Translations under genes and position numbers: made by a program
Shown: one piece after another, positions 52,777 to 60,950 of the stretch
Layout: every line of letters starts with the position of its first letter
Numbering within the stretch: position 1 is the stretch's first letter
Assembly: GCF_001642995.1 (NCBI RefSeq)
Contig: NZ_LOHS01000053.1
Location: 1-64,000 of the forward strand
Direction of reading: 5' to 3'
DNA length: 64,000 bases
Origin: Streptomyces jeddahensis
GTDB lineage: Bacteria > Actinomycetota > Actinomycetes > Streptomycetales > Streptomycetaceae
Notes under the pieces: model-generated
The model's database searches: none
Told to the model about the DNA's origin: nothing
Seen by the model: only the letters and a program-made list of their open reading frames with translations

Positions 52777-52798
52777 CCTTCATGCCCGTCCGATCGGG

Positions 52799-52823
52799 GG
52801 TCTGGGGGCGGAGCCCCCAGACC
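52799..52823. terminator. Bidirectional hairpin between converging genes
   Basis: GGTCTGGGGGC-GGA-GCCCCCAGACC, an 11-bp stem, abuts the MFS stop codon and lies 23 bases past the previous stop. The same CTGGGGGC/GCCCCCAG stem occurs at 41889 and 63726. Confidence 0.85.
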
Positions 52824-54142
52824 TACGCCGGAACGTGCACAGCCTCCACCCGCGAGGCGACCAACCGCTCCCGCTCCCGCCGAACCGCCCGCTTCCGCAG
52901 CCGCAGCACCTGGCTGAGCCCCACCGCCTGCAGCATGAAGATCACGGAGAACGCCACGCGGTAGTTCCCGCCGGTCGCATCCAGCAGCACGCCCACCGCG
53001 AACAGCGTCGTCATGGAGGCGGTGAAGCCGCCGATGTTGACGATGCCGGACGCCGTGCCCTGACGCTCCGGCAGGTTCGCGGGCCGGGCGAAGTCGAAGC
53101 CGATCATCGAGGCCGGTCCGCAGGCGCCGAGCACCGTGCACAGCACGATGAGCAGCCACATCGGGGCGTGGTCGCCCGGGTAGGCGAGCGTGGCCGCCCA
53201 GGCCACCGCCGTCGCCGTGACCGTGCCGATCGCCAGCGGGGTCCGAGCGGCGTGGTGCCGCTGGACGATCTGCCCGTAGACGAGGCCGATCGCCAGGTTG
53301 GACACGACGACCAGGGTGAGCAGTTCGCCTGCGGAGCCCCGGGACAGGCCCTGCGCCTCGACGAGGAACGGCAGGCCCCACAGCAGCAGGAACACCATCG
53401 CCGGGAACTGCGTCGTGAAGTGCACCCACATGCCGAGCCGGGTGCCGGGCTCGCGCCAGGCCGCCGCGATCTGGCGGCGTACGTACGCGGCGCCCTGGTG
53501 CGGCAGCGGCTCCGGTTCGTGCCCCTCGGGGTGGTCCTTGAGGAAGAGCACCACCAGGACGAGGACGACGACGCCGGCGAGCGCGCTGCCGCCGAACGCG
53601 GCGGTCCAGCCGATCCCCTGGAGCAGTTGGGCCAGCACCATCGTGGAGACGAGGTTGCCCGCGACGCCGGCGAGGCCCGCGAGCTGCCCGACCAGCGGCC
53701 CGCGGCGGGCCGGGAACCAGCGGCTGCCAAGACGCAGCACGCTGATGAACGTCATCGCGTCACCGCAGCCCAGCAGCGCGCGTGCGGCCAGCGCCGTCCC
53801 GTACGACGGGGACAGCGCGAAGCCGAGCTGGCCGGCCGTGAACAGCACGGCGCCCAGGGTCAGCACCTTCCTGGTACCGAGCCGGTCGACGAGCAGGCCG
53901 ACGGGTATCTGCATGCCCGCGTAGACGAGCAGTTGGAGGATCGAGAAGGTCGACAGCGCGGAGGCGTTGATGTGGAACCGGTCGACGGCGTCCAGGCCCG
54001 CGACGCCGAGCGAGGTGCGGAAGATGACGGCGACGAAGTAGACGGAGACGCCGATCGACCAGACGGCGACGGCGCGCCGGCCGCCGGGAGGATCGCCGGG
54101 CAGGGAGCCCCGGAACGACGTCGAGGACGCGGAGGAGCTCAT
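52823..54142 (-). CDS. Major facilitator superfamily transporter
   Basis: 439 residues with twelve predicted helices. The loop 2-3 motif GLLVDRLGTRKVLTLGAVLF is diagnostic, and there is a central hydrophilic loop near residue 205-230. ATG 54142 overlaps the stop of the GntR gene (ATGA), so they are coupled and co-regulated. The sugar-acid/nitrate-type resemblance is weak and the substrate is unknown. Confidence 0.92.
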   Translation of the reverse strand: MSSSASSTSFRGSLPGDPPGGRRAVAVWSIGVSVYFVAVIFRTSLGVAGLDAVDRFHINASALSTFSILQLLVYAGMQIPVGLLVDRLGTRKVLTLGAVLFTAGQLGFALSPSYGTALAARALLGCGDAMTFISVLRLGSRWFPARRGPLVGQLAGLAGVAGNLVSTMVLAQLLQGIGWTAAFGGSALAGVVVLVLVVLFLKDHPEGHEPEPLPHQGAAYVRRQIAAAWREPGTRLGMWVHFTTQFPAMVFLLLWGLPFLVEAQGLSRGSAGELLTLVVVSNLAIGLVYGQIVQRHHAARTPLAIGTVTATAVAWAATLAYPGDHAPMWLLIVLCTVLGACGPASMIGFDFARPANLPERQGTASGIVNIGGFTASMTTLFAVGVLLDATGGNYRVAFSVIFMLQAVGLSQVLRLRKRAVRRERERLVASRVEAVHVPA

Positions 54143-54834
54143 CGGACCTCGCCCCGCGCCAGGTGGGAGAACCAGTCGACGTGCCGGTGGACGACGGCGA
54201 CGGCCGCCTCGCCGTCGCCCGAGCGCAGGGCGTCGAGGATCTCCTGGTGCTCGACGAGGGTCTTGGCGATCCGGTCGGGGTGCGAGTGCAGCACGGCGAC
54301 TCCCATCCTGAGCTGACGGTCACGCAGTTGGTCGTAGAGGCGCGAGAGGATCTCGTTGCCGCCGCTGCGCACGATCTCCGCGTGGAAGCAGCGGTCGGTG
54401 ATCGCCGCCTCGGCCAGGTCTCCGGCCGCGGCCTGCTCCTTTTGCTTCTCGAGCAACTCCTCAAGGCGGGCGATCAGTTGCGGGGACGCGGGCACCGCCT
54501 TGCGCGCGGCATGCTCCTCGACGAGCAGGCGGGTCTCGACGACATCCGCGATCTCCTGAGCGGAGACGGGCAGGACCAGCGCGCCCTTCTTCGGGTAGAG
54601 CTTGATGAGCCCTTCGACCTCCAGCCGGAGCAGAGCCTCGCGTACCGGCGTACGGGAGACGCCGACGGCCTCGGCGAGCTCGCCCTCGGTGAGCAGCGTC
54701 CCACCCTCGTAAACCCGCTCGAGGACCGACCTCTTGACGTGGTGATAGACGCGGTCGGCGGCGGGCGGCTGCTTGGCGGATGCAGGAGCGGAGGCGGGGG
54801 CGGGGGCGGCGGACGAGAGCGGGCCTGAAGGCAT
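54139..54834 (-). CDS. GntR-family (FadR/FCD subfamily) transcriptional regulator
   Basis: 231 residues from ATG 54834. An Ala/Pro-rich leader (about 5-35) is followed by the winged helix (GELAEAVGVSRTPVREALLRL) and an FCD effector domain with VETRLLVEEHAARKAV, ITDRCFHAEIVRSGG and HREILD-type metal histidines (LVEHQEILDAL, VHRHVDWF). It precedes and overlaps the MFS gene, so it probably controls that transporter. TATGAT upstream (54842-54847, minus strand) may be a -10. Confidence 0.93.
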   Translation of the reverse strand: MPSGPLSSAAPAPASAPASAKQPPAADRVYHHVKRSVLERVYEGGTLLTEGELAEAVGVSRTPVREALLRLEVEGLIKLYPKKGALVLPVSAQEIADVVETRLLVEEHAARKAVPASPQLIARLEELLEKQKEQAAAGDLAEAAITDRCFHAEIVRSGGNEILSRLYDQLRDRQLRMGVAVLHSHPDRIAKTLVEHQEILDALRSGDGEAAVAVVHRHVDWFSHLARGEVR

Positions 54835-54997
54835 GCGCACATCATAGATACAACACGTACGCAAGGTCGCCCCTCGTCCACGATGCGGACTGAAAAGCCC
54901 TCAACGCCCGCTTGTGTAACCCACGTCACAGACTCGACCCGGTTTGCCGTACATCCCTTTTCGGCCGTCGATCGTCTGTGCGGGAGACGGCATTCTC

Positions 54998-55981
54998 ATG
55001 TGCCGTTTTCTCAGGGGATTCCGCGCAACCGGAGCGTTCACTTTGATAACCGGCTTTAGAGGCAGGCGTATCCGCAGAGCCGCCGCCGTCGTCCTCACCA
55101 TCGGCGCCGTGCTGGCAGGCGGGGCCCTGGCGGCGCCTGCGCAGGCCGCCACCGCGCCCTCCAACAGCGCCAAGGGCGCCTATCTGCTGGACAACGCGTC
55201 CGGCACCCAGATCTACAGCAAGTACGGGAACACCCGTCGGCCGATGGCCAGCACAACGAAGATCATGACGGCCCGCGTCGTGCTCAGCCAGACGAACCTC
55301 GACCTGGACCGCAAGGTCACCATCCGGCAGGCCTACCGCGACTACGTCGCCGCGAAGGGCGCCAGCACGGCCGACCTCAAGACCGGCGACCGGCCGACCG
55401 TCCGTCAGCTGCTCTACGCGATGATGCTGCCGTCCGGCTGCGACGCCGCGTACGCCCTGGCCGACACCTTCGGCACCGGCGACACGCGCGCGGCGCGCGT
55501 GAAGTCCTTCATCGGCAAGATGAACAAGAAGGCCGCCGATCTGGGCCTGACGAACACCAAGTTCGACTCCTTCGACGGCATCTCCACGACCGGGAACAAC
55601 TACACGACGCCGAAGGACCTCGCGAACCTCGCGCGCAGCGCGATGAAGTACTCGACGTTCCGCACCATCGTGAAGACCCAGAAGACCGTGCGGTACGTGC
55701 CGACCAGCACCGGCGGCACTCGCACCTACACCTGGTACAACACCAACAAGCTGCTGGGCTCGTACACCGGTGCGATCGGCGTGAAGACCGGCACCAGCTC
55801 GTCGGCCGGCCCGTGCCTCGTCTTCGCGGCCACGCGCGGCGACCGGACCCTGATCGGGGTCGTCCTCAACGACACCAACCGCTTCACGGACGCGGCGAAG
55901 CTGCTGGACTACGGCTTCGGTACGAACACCGCGTCGACGATGCAGCTGCGGACGCTGCCGAGCGGCGCACAACAGGACTGA
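54998..55981 (+). CDS. dacC: D-alanyl-D-alanine carboxypeptidase
   Basis: 327 residues from ATG 54998; TTG starts at 54944 or 55040 are possible. A signal peptide ends at AAPAQAATA. The penicillin-binding active site is complete: PMASTTKIMTA (SxxK), MMLPSGCDAAYALAD (SxC in place of SxN, as in several actinobacterial members) and IGVKTGTSSSAG (KTG). It trims the terminal D-alanine of cell-wall peptides outside the membrane. Gene symbol by likeness only. A bidirectional hairpin follows. Confidence 0.92.
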   Translation: MCRFLRGFRATGAFTLITGFRGRRIRRAAAVVLTIGAVLAGGALAAPAQAATAPSNSAKGAYLLDNASGTQIYSKYGNTRRPMASTTKIMTARVVLSQTNLDLDRKVTIRQAYRDYVAAKGASTADLKTGDRPTVRQLLYAMMLPSGCDAAYALADTFGTGDTRAARVKSFIGKMNKKAADLGLTNTKFDSFDGISTTGNNYTTPKDLANLARSAMKYSTFRTIVKTQKTVRYVPTSTGGTRTYTWYNTNKLLGSYTGAIGVKTGTSSSAGPCLVFAATRGDRTLIGVVLNDTNRFTDAAKLLDYGFGTNTASTMQLRTLPSGAQQD

Positions 55982-55988
55982 CATGTAC

Positions 55989-56029
55989 GGCTCGAGGGGT
56001 GCCCAGCACCGCCGGACACCCCTCGAGCC
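55989..56029. terminator. Bidirectional hairpin between dacC and bkdC
   Basis: GGCTCGAGGGGTG pairs perfectly with CACCCCTCGAGCC (13 bp) across a 15-base loop, between the ends of two converging genes. Confidence 0.85.
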
Positions 56030-56072
56030 GCGGCCGCCCCTGATCCGGCCGCATACGTCCTGATCTGGCCGC

Positions 56073-57575
56073 CTACGCCCAGGTGATCAGCCGCTTCGGC
56101 TGCTCCAGGATCGCCGCGACGTCGGCCAGCACCTTCGAGCCGAGCTCCCCGTCGACCAGACGGTGGTCGAAGGACAACGCGAGCGTGGTGACCTGCCGGG
56201 GCTTGACCTTGCCCTTGTGGACCCACGGCTGGATCTTGATCGCACCGACCGCGAGGATCGCGGACTCGCCGGGGTTGAGGATGGGCGTCCCGGTGTCGAC
56301 GCCGAAGACGCCGACGTTGGTGATGGTGACCGTGCCGCCCTGCATCGCGGCCGGGGACGTCTTGCCCTCCCTGGCCGTGGACACCAGCTCGCCCAGCGCC
56401 CTGGCCAGCTCCGGCAGGGTCTTGGCGTGCGCGTCCTTGATGTTCGGCACGATCAGACCGCGGGGCGTGGCGGCGGCGATGCCCAGGTTCACATAGTGCT
56501 TGAGCACGATCTCCTGGTTGGCCTCGTCCCAGGACGCGTTGATCTCCGGGTTGCGCCGGATCGCGACGAGGAGCGCCTTGGCGATGAGCAGCAGCGGGTT
56601 GACCCGCAGGCCGTCGAACTCCTTGTCCTGCTTGAGCTCATCCACCAGCTTCATCGTGCGCGTCACGTCGACCGTCACGAACTCCGTGACGTGCGGCGCG
56701 GTGAACGCCGAACCGACCATCGCCTGGGCAGTGGCCTTGCGGACGCCCTTGACGGGGATACGGGTCTCGCGAACGCCCTCGAACGTGACCGCGGGCACGG
56801 CGGCCGGCGCGGGGGCGGCAGGCGCGGCTGGGGCCTCGGTCACCGCGGGCTCCGGGGCCGGGGCGGCCGCGGCGTGCACGTCCTCGCGCGTGATGATCCC
56901 GCCGGGCCCGGTGGGCGTGACGGTCGTCAGGTCGACACCGAGGTCCTTGGCGAGCTTACGGACCGGGGGCTTGGCGAGCGGTCGGGCCTCGGCGGTCACG
57001 CCGCCGTGGCCGTTGAGCTCGGTCTGGAGCGCGGCGGTGGCCTCGGCGGGCGCCGGTGGGAAGTACGGCTCCGCCGGTACCGACGGCTCCGGCCCAGGCT
57101 GCCGCGGTTCCGGCTGCTGCGCCGGAACACCCGGGGCCGGAACGCTCCCGCCCGGGACACCCGTGCCCTTGCGGGGCCGCCTCTTCGTCGAGGACTGCGC
57201 GACCCCGTACCCGACGAGGACCGGCTGCCGTCCCTCCGCCTTGCCCTCGTCGGCGGACTCGGCGGAAGCCTCGGGGGCGGACGCCCCGGCGTCGGGCGCT
57301 GCTCCGCCCGCCACCTCCACGGAGATGATCACCTCTCCGACGTCCACCGTCGTGCCCTCAGGGAACCGCAGTTCCCGGACCACGCCGTCGTAGGGGATGG
57401 GCAGTTCGACGGCCGCCTTGGCGGTCTCGACCTCGCACACCACCTGCCCGTCGGTGACCGTGTCACCCGGCTGTACGTACCACTTGAGGATCTCCGCCTC
57501 CGTGAGCCCCTCGCCCACGTCGGGCATCTTGAACTCGCGGACAGCGGTCGGCGAAGCGTCTGTCATCGTCGTCAC
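56073..57575 (-). CDS. bkdC: Branched-chain 2-oxoacid dehydrogenase E2 (lipoyl acyltransferase)
   Basis: 500 residues, GTG 57575 with GGAGAGG upstream. There is a lipoyl domain (VVCEVETAKAAVELP, lipoyl-lysine near 53), a Pro/Ala linker, a peripheral-subunit-binding domain (PVRKLAKDLGVDLTTV) and a catalytic domain ending ALSFDHRLVDGELGSK (HxxxDG). It moves the branched acyl group to CoA. It is third in the bkdA-bkdB-bkdC operon and starts 10 bases after bkdB. No E3 gene is here; that subunit is normally shared. Confidence 0.95.
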   Translation of the reverse strand: MTTMTDASPTAVREFKMPDVGEGLTEAEILKWYVQPGDTVTDGQVVCEVETAKAAVELPIPYDGVVRELRFPEGTTVDVGEVIISVEVAGGAAPDAGASAPEASAESADEGKAEGRQPVLVGYGVAQSSTKRRPRKGTGVPGGSVPAPGVPAQQPEPRQPGPEPSVPAEPYFPPAPAEATAALQTELNGHGGVTAEARPLAKPPVRKLAKDLGVDLTTVTPTGPGGIITREDVHAAAAPAPEPAVTEAPAAPAAPAPAAVPAVTFEGVRETRIPVKGVRKATAQAMVGSAFTAPHVTEFVTVDVTRTMKLVDELKQDKEFDGLRVNPLLLIAKALLVAIRRNPEINASWDEANQEIVLKHYVNLGIAAATPRGLIVPNIKDAHAKTLPELARALGELVSTAREGKTSPAAMQGGTVTITNVGVFGVDTGTPILNPGESAILAVGAIKIQPWVHKGKVKPRQVTTLALSFDHRLVDGELGSKVLADVAAILEQPKRLITWA

Positions 57576-57585
57576 GACCCTCTCC

Positions 57586-58566
57586 TCAGTACGCCAGCGA
57601 GCGGTCGACGGCGTCGAGCACCCGGTCCAGGCCCGGCAGGTACTCCTCCTCCAGGCGCGCCGGCGGATACGGGGCGTGGTAGCCGCCGACCCTCAGCACG
57701 GGGGCCTCGAGGTGGTAGAAGCACCGCTCGGTGATACGCGCGGCGATCTCCGCACCCGTCCCCAGGAACACCGGGGCCTCGTGGACCACGACCAGGCGCC
57801 CGGTCTTCTCGACCGACGTCTGCACGCTGTCGAAGTCGATCGGCGACATGGAGCGCAGGTCGAGGACCTCCAGGGACTTGCCCTCCTCCTGCGCGGCGGC
57901 CGCGGCCTCCACGCAGACCTTCACCATCGGGCCGTACGCCACGAGCGTCAGGTCGGATCCCGGGCGCACGACGCGGGCCTTGTGGAGCTGGCCGGGAATC
58001 GCCTCGGTGTCGACCTCGCCCTTGTCCCAGTAGCGCCGCTTCGGCTCGAAGAAGATCACCGGGTCGTCGCTCTGGATGGCCTGCTGCATCATCCAGTAGG
58101 CGTCGGACGAGTTCGAAGGGGAGATCACCTTCAGGCCCGCCACGTGCGCGAACAGCGCCTCGGGCGACTCGGAGTGGTGCTCGACCGCGCCGATGCCGCC
58201 GCCGTAGGGAATGCGGATGACGACCGGCAGCTTGACCTTGCCGAGCGAACGGGCGTGCATCTTCGCGAGCTGGGTGACGATCTGGTCGTACGCCGGGAAG
58301 ACGAAGCCGTCGAACTGGATCTCCACCACAGGGCGGTACCCGCGCAGGGCGAGGCCGATCGCCGTGCCCACGATGCCCGACTCGGCGAGCGGAGTGTCGA
58401 TCACCCGGTCCTCGCCGAAGTCCTTCTGCAGACCGTCCGTGACGCGGAAGACGCCGCCGAGCTTGCCGACGTCCTCCCCCATGATCAGGACCTTGGGGTC
58501 GGTCTCCAGCGCCGTGCGCAGCGATTCGTTGATCGCCTTGGCCAGGGCCATCTTCTCTACAGCCAT
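57586..58566 (-). CDS. bkdB: Branched-chain 2-oxoacid dehydrogenase E1 beta subunit
   Basis: 326 residues. E1-beta/transketolase-type motifs: LIMGEDVGKLGGVFRVTDG, DTPLAESGIVGTAIGLALRG and RIPYGGGIGAVEHHSESPEA. It pairs with E1-alpha to decarboxylate branched 2-oxoacids on thiamine diphosphate. ATG 58566 lies 2 bases after the bkdA stop, so translation is close-coupled. Confidence 0.96.
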   Translation of the reverse strand: MAVEKMALAKAINESLRTALETDPKVLIMGEDVGKLGGVFRVTDGLQKDFGEDRVIDTPLAESGIVGTAIGLALRGYRPVVEIQFDGFVFPAYDQIVTQLAKMHARSLGKVKLPVVIRIPYGGGIGAVEHHSESPEALFAHVAGLKVISPSNSSDAYWMMQQAIQSDDPVIFFEPKRRYWDKGEVDTEAIPGQLHKARVVRPGSDLTLVAYGPMVKVCVEAAAAAQEEGKSLEVLDLRSMSPIDFDSVQTSVEKTGRLVVVHEAPVFLGTGAEIAARITERCFYHLEAPVLRVGGYHAPYPPARLEEEYLPGLDRVLDAVDRSLAY

Positions 58567-58568
58567 GA

Positions 58569-59753
58569 TCAGGCACCTTCCCCGTCTGCGAACGACGCCT
58601 GGTAGGCGGCGAACTGGGCGCGCTCCTCGTCGACGAGCGCGTGCCCGTCCGCGTACACGTTCTCGAAGATGGCGAAGTGGTCCGGATCCGGCATGGCCCG
58701 CACCCTTTCACGCACCCGCTTGCCCAACGCCTCGCTCTCCGCCTCGAGTTCCGCGAAGAATCCCTCGTCCGCGTGGTTTTCGGACTCCAGATAGGTGCGC
58801 AGCCGCAGGATCGGGTCCTTGGCCTCCCACGCGAGCCGCTCGTCGTCGAGGCGGTAGCGGGTCGGGTCGTCGGAGGTCGTGTGGGCGCCCATGCGGTAGG
58901 TGAAGGCCTCCACCAGCGTGGGACCCTCGCCGCGCCGGGCGCGCTCCAGGGCCCACCGGGTCACGGCCAGGCAGGCGAGTACGTCGTTGCCGTCGACGCG
59001 GACGCCGGGGAAGCCGTAGCCCTGGGCGCGCTGGTAGAGCGGCACGCGGGTCTGCTTCTCGGTCGGCTCGGAGATCGCCCACTGGTTGTTCTGGCAGAAG
59101 AACACGACGGGCGCGTTGTAGACCGCGGAGAAGGTGAACGACTCGGCGACGTCGCCCTGGCTGGACGCGCCGTCGCCGAAGTACGCGATCACGGCCGCGT
59201 CGGCGCCGTCCTTGGCCAGGCCCATCGCGTAGCCGGTGGCGTGCAGCGTCTGCGAGCCGATGACGATCGTGTACAGGTGGAAGTTGTTGCTGTTCGGGTC
59301 CCAGCCGCCGTGGTTGACACCACGGAACATGCCGAGCAGGTTCGTCGGGTCGACGCCGCGGCACCAGGCGACGCCGTGCTCGCGGTAGGTCGGGAAGACG
59401 TAGTCGTCGGGACGGGTGGCGCGGCCGGAGCCGATCTGGGCGGCCTCCTGGCCAAGGAGCGAGGCCCACAGGCCCAGCTCGCCCTGGCGCTGCAGGGACG
59501 TCGCCTCCGCGTCGAAGCGGCGGGTCAGCACCATGTCCCGGTACAGCCCGCGCAGTTCCTCGGGGGTGATGCCCGCGACGTACTCGTCATACACGGCGTT
59601 CTCTGCGTGTCCTACCCGCTTGCCCTCCGGGGTCAGCAGCTGTACGAGTTCAGGCTCCGATTGCGGCGCGCCCGGCGATGCCTTCGGCGACGCCTTCCGG
59701 GCGCCGGTGCTGCGCTTGCGCGGTTTACGCGCGGCAGTGCTCTCCACGGTCAC
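58569..59753 (-). CDS. bkdA: Branched-chain 2-oxoacid dehydrogenase E1 alpha subunit
   Basis: 394 residues from GTG 59753 (VTVESTAARKPRKRS) with GGAGGAG upstream. A basic N-terminal leader (about 1-40) precedes the thiamine-diphosphate motif IAYFGDGASSQGDVAES (GDG...) with FFCQNNQWAIS. The conserved YRMGAHTTSDDPTRYR loop is present. It opens the operon that makes branched acyl-CoA for fatty acid and polyketide primers. An inverted repeat lies 193-206 bp upstream. Confidence 0.95.
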   Translation of the reverse strand: MTVESTAARKPRKRSTGARKASPKASPGAPQSEPELVQLLTPEGKRVGHAENAVYDEYVAGITPEELRGLYRDMVLTRRFDAEATSLQRQGELGLWASLLGQEAAQIGSGRATRPDDYVFPTYREHGVAWCRGVDPTNLLGMFRGVNHGGWDPNSNNFHLYTIVIGSQTLHATGYAMGLAKDGADAAVIAYFGDGASSQGDVAESFTFSAVYNAPVVFFCQNNQWAISEPTEKQTRVPLYQRAQGYGFPGVRVDGNDVLACLAVTRWALERARRGEGPTLVEAFTYRMGAHTTSDDPTRYRLDDERLAWEAKDPILRLRTYLESENHADEGFFAELEAESEALGKRVRERVRAMPDPDHFAIFENVYADGHALVDEERAQFAAYQASFADGEGA

Positions 59754-59945
59754 GTGTGCTCCTCCGTCGGTCCGGCCCCCCGGGTTTGCCGGGCAGCCAG
59801 TGCGGCTCGCCTGGTCCGTACGCTGCACGGGGTGGGGTGCACTCGGCCGGGAACAGGCGTGACAGGTGCCCCGGCGAGCGCCCTGCAGTAGGCACGTTAC
59901 CCAGTGCCCATGGCATCTGCGAAACCCCTCTGACCTGCGATTTTG

Positions 59946-59959
59946 CTTGGATTTCCAAG
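59946..59959. promoter_or_regulatory. Perfect inverted repeat CTTGGA-TT-TCCAAG between bkdA and the response regulator
   Basis: The only AT-rich patch in the 330-bp divergent gap holds this 6-2-6 inverted repeat. It is a candidate operator for an Lrp/AsnC- or TetR-type regulator of bkd or of the response-regulator gene. No other feature was seen in 59754-60085. Confidence 0.5.
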
Positions 59960-60085
59960 TAAATCGAGATTCCTGGGAGCAGCCGCTGGTCACAGCACTG
60001 GAAGGGCCCTGCAGGGGGCCGGAACACCGGCACGTTATCCCGGCGACACCGGGCGCGGGAAGAGTACGTGTGTGACACTTATCGG

Positions 60086-60766
60086 GTGCAGGAAACCGGA
60101 AATATCAGGGTATTTCTTCTCGATGACCATGAGGTCGTCCGGCGCGGCGTCCATGATCTCCTCTCCGGTGAGGACGACATCGAGGTCGTCGGCGAGGCCG
60201 GCACGGCCGCCGAGGCGCTGGTGCGGATTCCGGCCACCAGCCCCGACGTGGCGGTGCTCGACGTGCGCCTGCCGGACGGCAGCGGCGTCGAGGTCTGCCG
60301 CGAGATCCGCTCCGCGGACGAGCACATCAAGTGCCTGATGCTGACCTCGTACGCCGACGACGAGGCGCTCTTCGACGCGATCATGGCCGGTGCCTCCGGC
60401 TACGTCCTGAAGGCGATCCGCGGCAACGAGCTGCTCAGCGCCGTGCGCGACGTGGCCGCCGGAAAGTCCCTGCTCGACCCGGTGGCGACCGCCCGGGTCC
60501 TGGAGCGCCTGCGGGCCGGCCAGGAGGACAAGGGCGACGACCGGCTGGCGAACCTGACCGAGCAGGAGCGGAAGATCCTCGACCTGATCGGCGAGGGCCT
60601 GACCAACCGGGCCATCGGCGAGCGGCTGCACCTCGCCGAGAAGACGATCAAGAACTATGTCTCGGGTCTGCTCTCGAAGCTGGGGATGGAACGGCGTTCG
60701 CAGGCGGCGGCGTTCGTGGCGCGGGTGCAGGCGGAGAAGCCGGGCTCGAGCCCGTCCGGGGTTTGA
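60086..60766 (+). CDS. NarL/LuxR-family response regulator
   Basis: 226 residues from GTG 60086; a GTG at 60068 is also possible. The receiver has VFLLDDHEVVRRG, phospho-aspartate in VAVLDVRLPDGSG and YVLKAIRGNEL, and the LuxR helix-turn-helix has LTEQERKILDLIGEGLTNRA and KTIKNYVSGLLSKLGM. No histidine kinase is adjacent, so it is an orphan here. It is divergent from bkdA. Confidence 0.93.
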   Translation: MQETGNIRVFLLDDHEVVRRGVHDLLSGEDDIEVVGEAGTAAEALVRIPATSPDVAVLDVRLPDGSGVEVCREIRSADEHIKCLMLTSYADDEALFDAIMAGASGYVLKAIRGNELLSAVRDVAAGKSLLDPVATARVLERLRAGQEDKGDDRLANLTEQERKILDLIGEGLTNRAIGERLHLAEKTIKNYVSGLLSKLGMERRSQAAAFVARVQAEKPGSSPSGV

Positions 60767-60798
60767 GGGTTCCAAGCCCGTCTGGGAGTCGGCAGCCT

Positions 60799-60923
60799 CA
60801 CGCGCGCGTGAGCGAAAGAAACCGCACGCGCGCGTGAAACCGGAAGACCTCGCACGCGCGCGTGAGCGAAGATTCCGCCCGCACGCGCGCGTGAGCGCAC
60901 GAATCCGCCTGTACGCGCGCGTG
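60799..60923. repeat. Array of five CACGCGCGCGTG-type palindromes
   Basis: Copies start at 60799, 60825, 60853, 60882 and 60912 (the last TACGCGCGCGTG), spaced 26-30 bases. Four of the five are followed by AGCG. Spacers differ in sequence. The array fills most of the gap between the ends of the converging response-regulator and kinase genes. Confidence 0.85.
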
Positions 60924-60950
60924 AGCGAACCGTCATCGACGGCGGAGCCG

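Noticed and set aside
60799..60923. CRISPR-like palindromes
   Set aside because: Repeats of 12 bases with 14-18 base spacers are too short for CRISPR, and no cas genes are in the window.
60655..60936. ORF read through the CACGCGCGCGTG array
   Set aside because: The repetitive AHARVR protein results from the palindromes and has no domain or ribosome site; the array itself is the feature.
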